This document shows positions 16,846 to 25,880 of a stretch of 56,903 nucleotides of DNA, piece by piece; within the stretch, counting starts at the first letter, position 1, and each line of letters starts with the position of its first letter. The DNA is taken from contig JAPLFH010000032.1 in the NCBI GenBank assembly GCA_026390815.1, positions 1 through 56,903 on the forward strand, read 5' to 3'. Both the position numbers and the translations under genes were made by a program. The stretch comes from Ignavibacteriales bacterium (GTDB lineage Bacteria > Bacteroidota > Ignavibacteria > Ignavibacteriales > SURF-24). The notes under the pieces were generated by a model that was not told where the DNA came from, did no database searches, and worked only from the letters and a program-made list of their open reading frames with translations.

Positions 16846-16881
16846 TATTGAAATTATCAGAAATTTCTATTACTTAATCAA

Positions 16882-18270
16882 TTAAAGTTTTTCAAATCTT
16901 GCCTGGAAGAAACGAAGATACTTTGGTTCGTACACCATCTTCAAACCTTTTATTTTCTTCCTGTCTTCATAAACCTGAACAATGGATTCGTGGGTAACAT
17001 CAATATGAGCTTGAGTATAAACTCTCCTTGGGAATGTTAACCTAACCAGTTCAAGTTTTGGATAATTATGATCTCCGGTTACTTTATTTCTTCCGGAAGA
17101 AACTACTCCTCGTTCCATTGCGCGAACACCGGAATCAACATAAATCTCATTCGTTAATGTTTGAGCCGGGAATTCCGATTGTTTAATATGAGGCAAAAAT
17201 CTTTTTGCATCAAGGAAAATTCCATGCCCACCTATTGGCAGAACTATCGGCACATTATATTCAATAAGTTTTTTCCCAAGGTACTCAACCTGTCCAACTC
17301 TTGCTTTTATCGTATCGAAGTCAACCATTTCTTCAATTCCCCGTGCCATAGCTTCCATATCTCTTCCGGCTAATCCACCGTAAGTATGTAATCCTTCGTA
17401 AACAACAACTAAGTTTCTCGATTCCTCATACACTTTTTTATTTCTTGTTGCTAAAAATCCTCCGATGTTTACCATTAAATCTTTTTTAGCACTAACCCAA
17501 ATACCTTCAAAGTGGGAACACATTTCTTTTAAGATATGCGCAACCGTTTTTTCTGCGTAACCTTTCTCGCGTAATTTTATAAAGTAAGCGTTTTCAACTG
17601 CGCGTGTAGCATCCAGCCACATGGCAATTCCATTCTTTTTACAATATTCTTTTACTTCAAGAATATTAGCCATAGAAACAGGCTGTCCGCCCGCCATATT
17701 TACCGGTCCAGCAATACTTATATAAGGAATTTTCTTTGCTCCAACTTCTTTAACAAGTTTGTCCAATTTTTTAAGATCAATATTACCTTTGAAAATGTGT
17801 GTGCTTTGTGGATTATGAGCTTCATCGATAATAACATCTACAAAGGTTGCTCCGGCTAATTCCTGATGTAGTCTGGTAGTTGTAAAATACATATTGCCAG
17901 GAATATAATCCCCTGGTTTAATTAATATTTTTGAAATTATATGTTCGGCTGCTCTTCCCTGATGTGTTGGAACAAAGTAAGGATAACCATAATACTTTTT
18001 TACATTATCCCATAAGTAATAGAAATTTCTACTGCCGGCATATGCTTCATCACCAATCATCATTCCCGCCCACTGGTAATCGCTCATTGCATTAGTACCG
18101 CTGTCAGTCAGCAAATCAATGTAAACATCTTCAGATTTTAGTAAAAAAGTATTATAACCAGCTTCTTTAGCAGCTTTCTGGCGGTATTCTTTAGTTGTCA
18201 TTTTGATTGGTTCGACAACTTTTATTTTAAAATTTTCCGCCCAGGATCTTTTAAGTAATTTCTTAGCCAT
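16882..18270 (-). CDS. beta-eliminating lyase, tyrosine phenol-lyase-like (tryptophanase family)
   Basis: A 462-residue PLP enzyme that splits an aromatic amino acid to pyruvate, ammonia and an aromatic product. The PLP lysine is Lys263 in SAKKDLMVNIGGF; Asp220 and Arg223 lie in LDATRAVENAYFI. Compared with Citrobacter tyrosine phenol-lyase there is a constant +6 offset. The residues that recognise the phenol ring there are all present: Thr124 (here T130), Met379 (M385), Arg381 (R387) and Phe448 (F454). Tryptophanase of E. coli has Ile and His at the last two. Automatic annotation will probably say tryptophanase, but the active site argues for tyrosine. Confidence 0.88.
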   Translation of the reverse strand: MAKKLLKRSWAENFKIKVVEPIKMTTKEYRQKAAKEAGYNTFLLKSEDVYIDLLTDSGTNAMSDYQWAGMMIGDEAYAGSRNFYYLWDNVKKYYGYPYFVPTHQGRAAEHIISKILIKPGDYIPGNMYFTTTRLHQELAGATFVDVIIDEAHNPQSTHIFKGNIDLKKLDKLVKEVGAKKIPYISIAGPVNMAGGQPVSMANILEVKEYCKKNGIAMWLDATRAVENAYFIKLREKGYAEKTVAHILKEMCSHFEGIWVSAKKDLMVNIGGFLATRNKKVYEESRNLVVVYEGLHTYGGLAGRDMEAMARGIEEMVDFDTIKARVGQVEYLGKKLIEYNVPIVLPIGGHGIFLDAKRFLPHIKQSEFPAQTLTNEIYVDSGVRAMERGVVSSGRNKVTGDHNYPKLELVRLTFPRRVYTQAHIDVTHESIVQVYEDRKKIKGLKMVYEPKYLRFFQARFEKL

Positions 18271-18415
18271 TTTAATCTCCGAGAATAATTATTGATATTA
18301 AATTGTTATTTGAATAAAGAAAGATTACTCAATCCCCTATTCCCGGTGGAGTAAAATTAAACTAAAAATTTTTGTTAGCATCCAACTTGGATTTGTTGCC
18401 AGAATATTTTTCAAA

Positions 18416-18769
18416 TCAGTCTTTTGCATATTCCACTTCAATTACAGATGAAATTCCACCGCGAACATTAAACTCGGCAGTAAGAAGCATGTATCTTGGT
18501 TTAAGAACCTTTACAAGATCATCCAAGATTTTGTTTGTTACACTTTCATAATAAATACCATCATTGCGAAAAGATTGCAGATAGATTTTATATGATTTGA
18601 GCTCCACGCAAAGTTTATCCGGAATATATTCCAGGATAATATTTGCAAAATCGGGCTGCCCGGTCTTTGGGCAAAGAGATGTGAACTCCGGTGCTTCATG
18701 AATAATTGTGTAATCCCTGTCCGAATATTGGTTCTCAAACGTTTCAAGCAATTTATATTTTTCTTTCAT
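18416..18769 (-). CDS. queF: NADPH-dependent 7-cyano-7-deazaguanine reductase
   Basis: A 117-residue, short-type QueF that reduces preQ0 to preQ1 in queuosine synthesis. It has the active-site cysteine segment [13 protein letters not shown] (Cys33), the QueF motif [14 protein letters not shown], and a downstream conserved Glu region. The ATG shares one base with the stop of queC (TGATG), so the two are translationally coupled. The size matches the unimodular, Bacillus-type enzymes. Confidence 0.93.
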   Translation of the reverse strand: MKEKYKLLETFENQYSDRDYTIIHEAPEFTSLCPKTGQPDFANIILEYIPDKLCVELKSYKIYLQSFRNDGIYYESVTNKILDDLVKVLKPRYMLLTAEFNVRGGISSVIEVEYAKD

Positions 18770-19467
18770 CAGTTCTCCTTAAAATAATCAGGTTTAAATT
18801 TATAAATGATTGGATCTTCAATACCAGCTTGTTGAAATCCTCTCAATCGTAATGCACAACTATCGCAAACTCCACATGCTTCATCTTCATTTTGATAACA
18901 AGACCAGGTAAGATGAAGCGGTGCTTTTAATTCAATTCCTCTCAGAACAATTTCCTTTTTGGAAAGAAGAATTATTGGAGTTTCAATTTTAATTTTTGTA
19001 TCCGGTTTTGTACCAAGATCAACCATCTTCTCAAAAGCATTAAAAAAATCAGGACGGCAATCGGGGTACCCGGATGAATCTTCGAAAATCGCACCAATAA
19101 AAACTGCTGTCGCTCCAATTACTTCCGCCCAGCTTACACAAGCTGAAAGAATATTTGCGTTTCTGAATGGAACGTATGAAGTTGGGATTTCTTTATTGCT
19201 TAAATCAGCTTTGGATACTTCAATTCTTTTATCTGTAAGAGAAGATCCGCCAATTTTTGAGAGATGTGTATAATCAATTACTAATTTATTTTTAACATTG
19301 TAAAAATCAGCAACATCGTTGAAAGATTTTAGTTCTCTCTTTTCGGTACGCTGTCCATAATTTATATGAGCAAAAGCTAATTCGTAATTTTCATTGGCGA
19401 TGGCAGCAGTAACACAGCTATCCATTCCTCCACTTACAGCAACTACAGCTATTTTTTTTTCTTTCAT
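18769..19467 (-). CDS. queC: 7-cyano-7-deazaguanine synthase
   Basis: A 232-residue ATP-dependent enzyme making preQ0 from CDG. It has the PP-loop [11 protein letters not shown] (9-19), [10 protein letters not shown], and a zinc site [18 protein letters not shown]. It lies upstream of and overlaps queF, giving consecutive pathway steps. Genes for QueD and QueE are not in the window. No preQ1 riboswitch was recognised in the leader. Confidence 0.94.
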   Translation of the reverse strand: MKEKKIAVVAVSGGMDSCVTAAIANENYELAFAHINYGQRTEKRELKSFNDVADFYNVKNKLVIDYTHLSKIGGSSLTDKRIEVSKADLSNKEIPTSYVPFRNANILSACVSWAEVIGATAVFIGAIFEDSSGYPDCRPDFFNAFEKMVDLGTKPDTKIKIETPIILLSKKEIVLRGIELKAPLHLTWSCYQNEDEACGVCDSCALRLRGFQQAGIEDPIIYKFKPDYFKEN

Positions 19468-19540
19468 TCAACAATTCTTAATTAAGAAAGAGTTGCAATA
19501 AAAATACGAAAAAGTGATTTGAAAAGGAAAAAGATGGTTG

Positions 19541-19608
<68 letters not shown>

Positions 19609-19656
19609 AAAAAAAGATTTAGTAATGTACTTAGCAACTCTTCCACTAAAAGAATT

Positions 19657-20829
19657 TTACTTTTTGCGTAGTGCAAATAATATTATTGCTAAAATAAAAC
19701 TTACTGCTGATGAGATATAAAATGGAATAGCCGAACCAAATTTATCCCAGAGAAATCCAGTTAAGATTGAACCGATCATAACCGCAAAACTTGATAGCAT
19801 TGTTAGTAAACCGATTGCCGTACCACGTTGTTCATCGGGAATTAAATCTGACACCCACGCTTTTGCAATTCCTTCTGTTGATGCTGCGTAAATTCCATAA
19901 AGAGCAAAGAGAACCCACATAAGAACAAAATTTTGAGACAACCCGAACCCAAAATAAACAAGCGAGAAAATTAACATGCCAAACACAAAAACATTTCTCT
20001 TACCAAGTTTATCGGAAATCAATCCTGCGGGATATGAGGAAGCTGCATAAACTATGTTGTAAAAAATGTAACCTACGATTGCCAGAGTGTTTGATTGTGA
20101 AATATCTCTCGACTTCAAAATCAAAAAAACATCGCTGCTATTTACAAGTGAAAATAAAGTGAGAAGAATTATCAAAGTACGATATTGCTTTGGCGCTTCT
20201 TTCCAAAATACCGAATAATGATTTGATCGTTTTGTCTTAATAGAAGTTGGTTTATCTTTAACAGTAAATGTAAATGCGACAGCAAAAAAGGATGGAATGA
20301 ATGCAACTAAAAAAATCAAGCTAAAGTTTCCGGGATAAAGTGCAAGAAGTATTAATGAAAGTACCGGTCCAATAGCAGCGCCAAGAGTGTCCATTCCCCT
20401 ATGAAAACCAAATACTGCACCGGAATTTCCATCTGAATAACTTGCAAGCAAAGCATCACGTGGAGCGGTTCTAATTCCTTTACCAATTCTATCAGATACT
20501 CTTGAGACTAAAACAGTTGAGAAATAAGGAAAAATTCCAGGCAGCGGTTTTACTATAGCAGATATTGCATAACCAAAAACTACAAAAATTGAGCGCTTAC
20601 CAACTTTATCTGATAGCTTTCCAAAATATCCTTTAAGAAAACCTGCGGTAACCTCTGCAATGCCTTCAATCAACCCAACTGCAGCCATAGAAGTACCGAG
20701 AACCGCTGTAAGAAAAATGGGAGTAATTGGATAGAGCATTTCACTTGCTATATCCGTAAACAAGCTTACTAAGCCGAGTATAATAACTTGTTTAGATAAT
20801 TTTTTACTATTCACCAAAATAAATTCCAA
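19657..20829 (-). CDS. MFS transporter
   Basis: An approximately 390-residue major facilitator protein with about 12 hydrophobic segments. Early motifs include SLFTDIASEMLYPITPIFL and, in loop 2-3, GYFGKLSDKVGKRS, a variant of the MFS motif G-x3-D-R-x-G-R-R. A second, similar loop follows the central segment (LISDKLGKRNVF). The substrate cannot be predicted. The start is uncertain: TTG at 20829 or GTG at 20814, the latter with GGAA about 9 bases upstream. Confidence 0.85.
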   Translation of the reverse strand: MEFILVNSKKLSKQVIILGLVSLFTDIASEMLYPITPIFLTAVLGTSMAAVGLIEGIAEVTAGFLKGYFGKLSDKVGKRSIFVVFGYAISAIVKPLPGIFPYFSTVLVSRVSDRIGKGIRTAPRDALLASYSDGNSGAVFGFHRGMDTLGAAIGPVLSLILLALYPGNFSLIFLVAFIPSFFAVAFTFTVKDKPTSIKTKRSNHYSVFWKEAPKQYRTLIILLTLFSLVNSSDVFLILKSRDISQSNTLAIVGYIFYNIVYAASSYPAGLISDKLGKRNVFVFGMLIFSLVYFGFGLSQNFVLMWVLFALYGIYAASTEGIAKAWVSDLIPDEQRGTAIGLLTMLSSFAVMIGSILTGFLWDKFGSAIPFYISSAVSFILAIILFALRKK

Positions 20830-20901
20830 TATTTAATTGGAGAAATATAATAGAAATGCTTTTGTTTTCAATCAATATTTTTTTTCACCAAAAAAATTCC
20901 A

Positions 20902-20929
20902 TTGACAATTTCATTAGGTATGTTATCTT
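20902..20929 (+). promoter_or_regulatory. sigma-70 promoter for tsaC
   Basis: TTGACA (20902-20907) and TATCTT (20924-20929) are 16 bases apart. They precede the TsaC gene by about 110 bases and point away from the MFS gene. Confidence 0.5.
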
Positions 20930-21038
20930 TCTACTAAGGTAAATTATTAATGTTGGATTTATAGAATGAAATTACCGATCAAGCCTCATTTCTCAAATAG
21001 CTAACCATTTAAAAAAACTAAAGGCAAAGGAGTGATGT

Positions 21039-21650
21039 ATGGAATATTACGAACTGCATCCGGTAACGCCTCAGATGAGGTACATTAACAAGGCAGTAGA
21101 AGTATTAAAAGAAGGAGGTGTAATAATCTATCCAACCGATACAGTCTATGGCATCGGCTGCGATATATTCAACAAAAACGCTTTAGAAAGAGTATTTGCA
21201 ATCAAACAGGATTCCGGCACAAAACTTTTTAGCTTTGTAATCCCAAATTTAAAAGATATTGCAAAGTATGCAAAAGTTTCGGACTATGCTTATAAAAGTA
21301 TGAAGCATTTACTACCAGGTCCTTACACATTTATTTTACCGGCAGCGCGAGAAATTCCTAAAAAACTTTGGACTAAAAGACAAACGGTTGGAATCAGAAT
21401 TCCAAAACATAATGTCGCCTTAACATTAACCAGGGAACTTGGTAACCCTATTGTTAGCACAAGTGTTACAAGCAGAAAAGGAGAAGTGTTGTACGATGCT
21501 CTTGAAATTAAAATGATATTTAATACCCAGGTAGATTTAATGTTAGCAAGTGGAAATTTGCAAGGGCAGCCATCCAGTATAATAGATTTAAGCACAGACA
21601 ATCCTGAAATTGTAAGACATGGTGCAGGTGATATAAGCTACTTTATGTGA
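21039..21650 (+). CDS. tsaC: L-threonylcarbamoyladenylate synthase (Sua5/YrdC/TsaC family)
   Basis: A 203-residue protein that makes threonylcarbamoyl-AMP for tRNA t6A. Signatures are IIYPTDTVYGIGCD (27-40), a basic nucleotide-binding segment (KQDSGTKLFSFVIP), LLPGPYTFIL, and VGIRIPKH. Near the end, PIVSTSVTSRKGE contributes to the active site. AAGGAG stands upstream of the ATG. It lacks the C-terminal Sua5 domain, so it is the short form. It is followed by a clear terminator. Confidence 0.9.
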   Translation: MEYYELHPVTPQMRYINKAVEVLKEGGVIIYPTDTVYGIGCDIFNKNALERVFAIKQDSGTKLFSFVIPNLKDIAKYAKVSDYAYKSMKHLLPGPYTFILPAAREIPKKLWTKRQTVGIRIPKHNVALTLTRELGNPIVSTSVTSRKGEVLYDALEIKMIFNTQVDLMLASGNLQGQPSSIIDLSTDNPEIVRHGAGDISYFM

Positions 21651-21674
21651 TTAGCCAATCTTCCAATTCATTTT

Positions 21675-21710
21675 AACCCGGTTTAATGGAGCCGGGTTTT
21701 TTATTTTTTT
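21675..21710 (+). terminator. rho-independent terminator after tsaC
   Basis: AACCCGG ... CCGGGTT forms a 7-bp GC-rich stem directly followed by a T-rich run of more than ten bases. Confidence 0.8.
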
Positions 21711-21824
21711 TGCGATAAGATATACATTACTTCAATTTTAACTTTTTCCAATTGTTTTTTCTTCTTTGATTTATCCTCAAATAATATTAATATGCTTCAC
21801 AAATAATAATTATGAGGGAACTTT

Positions 21825-22712
21825 ATGAAAAAAATATCTCTGGTTATTTTTCTGTCTTTATTATTTACCAAAACTTTGTTTTCGCAGGTAGACGACCATT
21901 TTGGTTATATTGACGAAAATGAGATAAAACAGTTTGGTAAACCACTTGTTACTTCACTTGGCATAGCGATGAATACGGGTGCATTTCATAGTGCAAGCAT
22001 TCCAAAAATCTTTGGATTTTCTATTGGTATAAGAGGAATGATCATGATGATTCCTGATAAACAAAAAACATTTATGCCCAATCTTCCTGATGGCTATAAA
22101 TCAACCACGGGTAAAGATGAAACTGCAACTTTCTTTGGTAACGAAGGCGGGATATATTCAGGTCCCGGTGGATTTATTACATATCCAAATGGAATTAATG
22201 AATCCACTATTCCTTTTATTTTTCCCCAGGCAACTGTTAGTTTTATGGGAACGGAATTGCTACTTAGATATGTACCATTAAAAATAAAAGACACTAAAAT
22301 AGATCTCATTGGTGTGGGATTAAAACACAGTATCAGTCAATACATTCCGTTGCTTCCGGTTGATATTGCTGTTCAGGTTTTATATAACAATTTTAGCGTG
22401 CAAGACCTGGTTACTTCTACTCATTTTGCTTTTAGCGGTCAAGTAAGCAAAACATTTAGTATGTTCACTCTCTACGGTGGTTTGCAATATGAGTCTTCTA
22501 AGCTTAAGTTTGAATATAATATAAAAGGAGATCCTAAAAGCGCTAATCCTTTACTGCAAAAGGACAGGAAAGTTTCCGCTGATGTTGATGGAGATAATTC
22601 TGTTAGACTTACAGTTGGCGGTACGTTCAGCCTTGCATTCCTTGTAATAAATGCTGATTATAGTTTAGGTTCACAATCGGTAGCTTCTGCCGGTTTAACT
22701 TTTGAATTTTAA
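21825..22712 (+). CDS. DUF6588-like outer-membrane beta-barrel protein
   Basis: A 295-residue protein with a signal peptide (1-20, ending TLFSQ). Alternating amphipathic strands follow and end in an aromatic terminal residue (LTFEF), typical of an outer-membrane barrel. The overall pattern (IGIRGMIM..., FPQATVSFMGTELLLRYVP, GVGLKHSISQYIP) resembles DUF6588 proteins of Bacteroidota. The function is unknown. It is closely followed by a lipoprotein gene (14-base spacing), so the two probably form an operon. GAGGGA precedes the ATG. Confidence 0.75.
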   Translation: MKKISLVIFLSLLFTKTLFSQVDDHFGYIDENEIKQFGKPLVTSLGIAMNTGAFHSASIPKIFGFSIGIRGMIMMIPDKQKTFMPNLPDGYKSTTGKDETATFFGNEGGIYSGPGGFITYPNGINESTIPFIFPQATVSFMGTELLLRYVPLKIKDTKIDLIGVGLKHSISQYIPLLPVDIAVQVLYNNFSVQDLVTSTHFAFSGQVSKTFSMFTLYGGLQYESSKLKFEYNIKGDPKSANPLLQKDRKVSADVDGDNSVRLTVGGTFSLAFLVINADYSLGSQSVASAGLTFEF

Positions 22713-22726
22713 TGAGGAGAGGAAAC

Positions 22727-23287
22727 ATGAAAAAATATAAATTACTATCAACTTTAGCTTTAGTAACAGCAGCAGCTTTTTATTTCAATGGCTGTATTTT
22801 AGATGCTTTCGATGAGTTAGTGCAAAACTTATCTATCGAACGCAACTTTACTGTTTCTGGAAATACTAATAATATCCCGAAACAATCGGAAACATTTAAA
22901 CTTGGTGATTCTCAATTATACCAGGATAATAAGGATAAAATAAAGAAGTTAAAGTATAAAGCGGCTGCGTTTTGCGTTACGGAAAATAATGTGCCTGCAC
23001 TTCAGGGGAATATAATTCTTACTCTTAAAACTGCAACCGGAATACCGTTATTTACAAAAACATTAACAGGTTTTAAACCAAACGATTATCTGGGGGTGCA
23101 AGCCAAAGATCTTGATCTAACACAAACTGAAATTGACGCTATAAATTCTTATTTAAGTAACAGTGCTCTTTTCGATACAATAAGTTTTACCGCTGAACTT
23201 GAAGTTCAAAACGCGACACCAGCAAACACAAATGTTATTTTAAAATGCTTTATTAGCGTTGCCCTGGAAATGACTGTTACACTCTGA
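22727..23287 (+). CDS. hypothetical lipoprotein
   Basis: An approximately 186-residue protein with a lipoprotein signal ending FNGC. The rest is a soluble, probably beta-rich domain with an invariant-looking FTVSGNTNNIP and repeated threonine-rich strands. The ATG at 22727 is chosen because GAGGAGAGG lies just upstream; an in-frame ATG five codons earlier overlaps the previous stop. It probably works with the DUF6588 barrel encoded before it. No specific function could be recognised. Confidence 0.65.
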   Translation: MKKYKLLSTLALVTAAAFYFNGCILDAFDELVQNLSIERNFTVSGNTNNIPKQSETFKLGDSQLYQDNKDKIKKLKYKAAAFCVTENNVPALQGNIILTLKTATGIPLFTKTLTGFKPNDYLGVQAKDLDLTQTEIDAINSYLSNSALFDTISFTAELEVQNATPANTNVILKCFISVALEMTVTL

Positions 23288-23310
23288 TGATTTTAGTTTG
23301 TAGTTATTAT

Positions 23311-23432
23311 GTCACCTTACGCAAAATTGTAATTCTGAACGGAGTGAAGAATCTCGATATCTCGATTTCAAACTGGTTTGAGATATTTCGCTCCGCTCAA
23401 TATGACAATTACAATTCTTTGCGTAAGGCGAC
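23311..23432. repeat. 122-bp inverted-repeat element
   Basis: The ends GTCACCTTACGCAAAATTG and the complement of CAATTCTTTGCGTAAGGCGA match over about 24 of 26 bases. Inside is the familiar GGAGTGAAGAATCTC...GAGATATTTCGCTCC pairing of intergenic repeats related to GTCATTCTGAGCGGAGCGAAG sequences. It lies in the 306-base gap before the sigma factor gene. Confidence 0.65.
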
Positions 23433-23536
23433 TTATTATTTAAAGACTGGAGTACTGGAATGATGATTATTATTCCAGTCGCATTTCCACTTTTATCTTA
23501 TTATAATGGCGAGTGAATCTTCTATTTGATTTTTAC

Positions 23537-23554
23537 AAACTATAATTATAGTTT
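23537..23554. promoter_or_regulatory. perfect 18-bp palindrome upstream of the sigma factor
   Basis: AAACTATAATTATAGTTT is a perfect palindrome ending 39 bases before the TTG start of the ECF sigma gene. It could be an operator or a binding site in the autoregulated promoter. In such AT-rich DNA chance cannot be excluded. Confidence 0.35.
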
Positions 23555-23593
23555 TACAATTAAAGTAATACAAACAAAAAATAAGAAACCACC

Positions 23594-24178
23594 TTGAACC
23601 AAAACTCATCCCTAACCGAAATTGATCTTTTCAAAAATATTGCCGCTAATGATTCTAAAGCGCTTGAAACTCTTTACGATCGATATTCGCCACTGCTATT
23701 TACCTTGATAAAAAAAATTGTTTCAAATGATAGAGTAGCTGCGGAAATATTGGTGGATGTTTTTGAAATACTCTGGAAGAAAATTGATAAATTTAATTTC
23801 TCTTCAGAAAATACTTATGCGTGGTTAGTTACCCTTTCAAGAAATAAAGCAACCGATTATTTAAGAAGAAACAATTCTCCAAACCAGTTTACCGAACCTT
23901 ACAATGATGAATATGAAGATAATTTTATCATTCCAAAGCTATCTGACCAAATAGACAGCCTGGATCTTGATACCGCTTTTAGAATAAAAAGCAATATTGA
24001 AAGAGCATTGAGCAAACTTACTGATGCACAAAAATATGTAATACATCTTTCTTATTATGAAGGATACACACAAAAGGGGATTGCCGATAAATTAAAAATT
24101 CCTTTACCAACAGTTAAAAGCAAAATAAAAATTGCATTGAATAATTTGAGAGACAACCTGATAAAGGAAAAAGAGTAG
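23594..24178 (+). CDS. RNA polymerase ECF sigma factor
   Basis: A 194-residue sigma-70 family protein. Region 2 spans about 20-85 (LYDRYSPLLFTLIKKIV ... TYAWLVTLSRNKATDYLRR) and region 4 about 130-185 (ALSKLTDAQKYVIHLSYYEG, then a helix-turn-helix IADKLKIPLPTVKSKIKIAL). The start is TTG at 23594. The anti-sigma gene begins 5 bases after the stop, the usual ECF/anti-sigma arrangement. It is likely autoregulated. The group resembles the sigma factors paired with RskA-like anti-sigmas. Confidence 0.92.
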   Translation: MNQNSSLTEIDLFKNIAANDSKALETLYDRYSPLLFTLIKKIVSNDRVAAEILVDVFEILWKKIDKFNFSSENTYAWLVTLSRNKATDYLRRNNSPNQFTEPYNDEYEDNFIIPKLSDQIDSLDLDTAFRIKSNIERALSKLTDAQKYVIHLSYYEGYTQKGIADKLKIPLPTVKSKIKIALNNLRDNLIKEKE

Positions 24179-24183
24179 TTAAC

Positions 24184-25290
24184 ATGGAAGAAAATAACCT
24201 AAATGATTTAATTCATGCGTTTGCGGCAGGATGCCTTGATGATAACGAATTGCGGTTGTTCCTCAATCACCCGGAATCTGCTGAGTTCAATACAGTAGAG
24301 CTTGGCGAGCTACAAAACGTAATAAGTCTTTTACCGGCAATATTGGAACTGGAATATCCTCAACTAAACATCAAAGATAAAGTTGCTCAAAAACTTTATA
24401 AGTTCAGAGAAGAAATAAAGGAAAGGAAAAAATCAATAACGATTGTGCCTCCGGAATTAGAAAAACAAATTGAGCCGGAGATTATTGAGGAAGTTTCGCA
24501 AAGTAAAAAGGAAATAGAAGAAGCACCTGAAGCTGAAAGAAGTTACGAGAAAGCTCTTGTTGATGAAATTCAATTTAAAGAATTGCAGGAAAGGATTGAA
24601 GAAGAAATTGAAGAATTACCATCCATAAAAGATGTTGATTTTGTTGAGAGTGAAAAGCCTGTAAAAAAAATGTTATATGAACCCCTGCCTGCCGGTAATC
24701 TGGAGTTAGTTCTTCCAAAACCCCAAAAGGAAAGTAAACTTGGTTTGATATTGCTTATTGTAATTCTGTTTTTACTTTCATTAAGTGCGGCTGGAATAGT
24801 TTACTATTTAATGAACAAAGAAGTCCAATCCAACAGAAAACAGATTGCCTCACTAAATGGTGAAATTGTTGCTGTAAATAGTGAGATTAGCCGGTTGAAT
24901 AAAATTCAAAGAATACTTTCCATCCTTGGCTCTAAAGATATCTGGACAATTAATCTTAATGGCACAGTTAGCAATCCAACAGGATTTGGAAAACTTGTAA
25001 TTGACTACCAGGCAAAAGAAGGATTACTTCAATTATACAACATGCCTTTACTTCAACCAAAACAATATTATCAGCTTTGGTTAATGAGCAAAGGTTCGGC
25101 TTACTCACTTGGCACTTATAAACCAAGAAGAACAGTAGAATATTTGCCTGTAAGTCAAATACCGGAAATACCCCAGGGAGAAATAGAATCGTTTGTAGTT
25201 ACTATTGAAGAAGGTGAAGGAGCATTAACTCCACTGGGAATTCAGTATTTATCAACCACATTTCAACAAACAACAAAAGGAAACAGATAG
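24184..25290 (+). CDS. transmembrane anti-sigma factor, RskA-like
   Basis: A 368-residue protein. A short N-terminal cytoplasmic helix bundle (LIHAFAAGCLDDNELRLFL) resembles anti-sigma domains. A long acidic/charged linker (about 80-175) and one membrane segment (about 185-208: LGLILLIVILFLLSL...) follow, then a coiled coil. The C-terminal periplasmic domain has the RskA pattern YYQLWLMSKG ... SLGTYKP ... FVVTIEEGEGA. It would hold the ECF sigma factor inactive at the membrane until cleaved or released. Confidence 0.82.
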   Translation: MEENNLNDLIHAFAAGCLDDNELRLFLNHPESAEFNTVELGELQNVISLLPAILELEYPQLNIKDKVAQKLYKFREEIKERKKSITIVPPELEKQIEPEIIEEVSQSKKEIEEAPEAERSYEKALVDEIQFKELQERIEEEIEELPSIKDVDFVESEKPVKKMLYEPLPAGNLELVLPKPQKESKLGLILLIVILFLLSLSAAGIVYYLMNKEVQSNRKQIASLNGEIVAVNSEISRLNKIQRILSILGSKDIWTINLNGTVSNPTGFGKLVIDYQAKEGLLQLYNMPLLQPKQYYQLWLMSKGSAYSLGTYKPRRTVEYLPVSQIPEIPQGEIESFVVTIEEGEGALTPLGIQYLSTTFQQTTKGNR

Positions 25291-25358
25291 AAAGAGAAAG
25301 AGCAAGTTACTGATTATGATCGAGAACGTTTAATAAAAGAAAAACTGTGCGAAGTTAG

Positions 25359-25880
25359 TTATTTAATAGACGTATTCTTTCTGTTCAACAAACCTATTAC
25401 TCCTGTAAGAATTATTAAAACCGGATAATACTCAAGGAATAAATTCCCAAGTGTGGAAAGTGATCCGCGTACAGTATAATTTTTAGAAAGGTAAATAATA
25501 AAGACCGCAAAGAATAAAAGCGTTAGTGAACAATAAAGAATTATTACATTAGAATAATTATCGAGATATAAAATTAAAAAACAAGATCCCAGCACAAATA
25601 TTATAGCTGGCAAAATAAGCGGTGCTGGAAACTTGATCGTATAATTTTCCAGAACAAATAAAAGTACACCAACCATAAAAGCCGAAGTATTAAAAAACAG
25701 GAATCCTTTTCTGTTTGTGTTAAAAGAAAAGTAAACAGACACAATACCATAAACCAAAAAAGCATATGAAAAGAATCCGGTATTACTTATTCTGATTGCT
25801 CCAATTAATTTAAGTAAGTATGCAAACCCGATTAACACAATAATTAATTTAATAATTGATTGGCTGCTTTTATTCTGCAT
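25359..25880 (-). CDS. hypothetical multi-pass membrane protein
   Basis: An approximately 173-residue, very hydrophobic protein with about five or six predicted membrane helices and no recognised family. The ATG at 25880 overlaps the end of the PspC gene by 11 bases; in-frame ATGs further upstream (25892, 25910) are possible but enlarge the overlap. Co-translation with the PspC protein suggests a joint membrane-stress role, which is inference only. Confidence 0.6.
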   Translation of the reverse strand: MQNKSSQSIIKLIIVLIGFAYLLKLIGAIRISNTGFFSYAFLVYGIVSVYFSFNTNRKGFLFFNTSAFMVGVLLFVLENYTIKFPAPLILPAIIFVLGSCFLILYLDNYSNVIILYCSLTLLFFAVFIIYLSKNYTVRGSLSTLGNLFLEYYPVLIILTGVIGLLNRKNTSIK

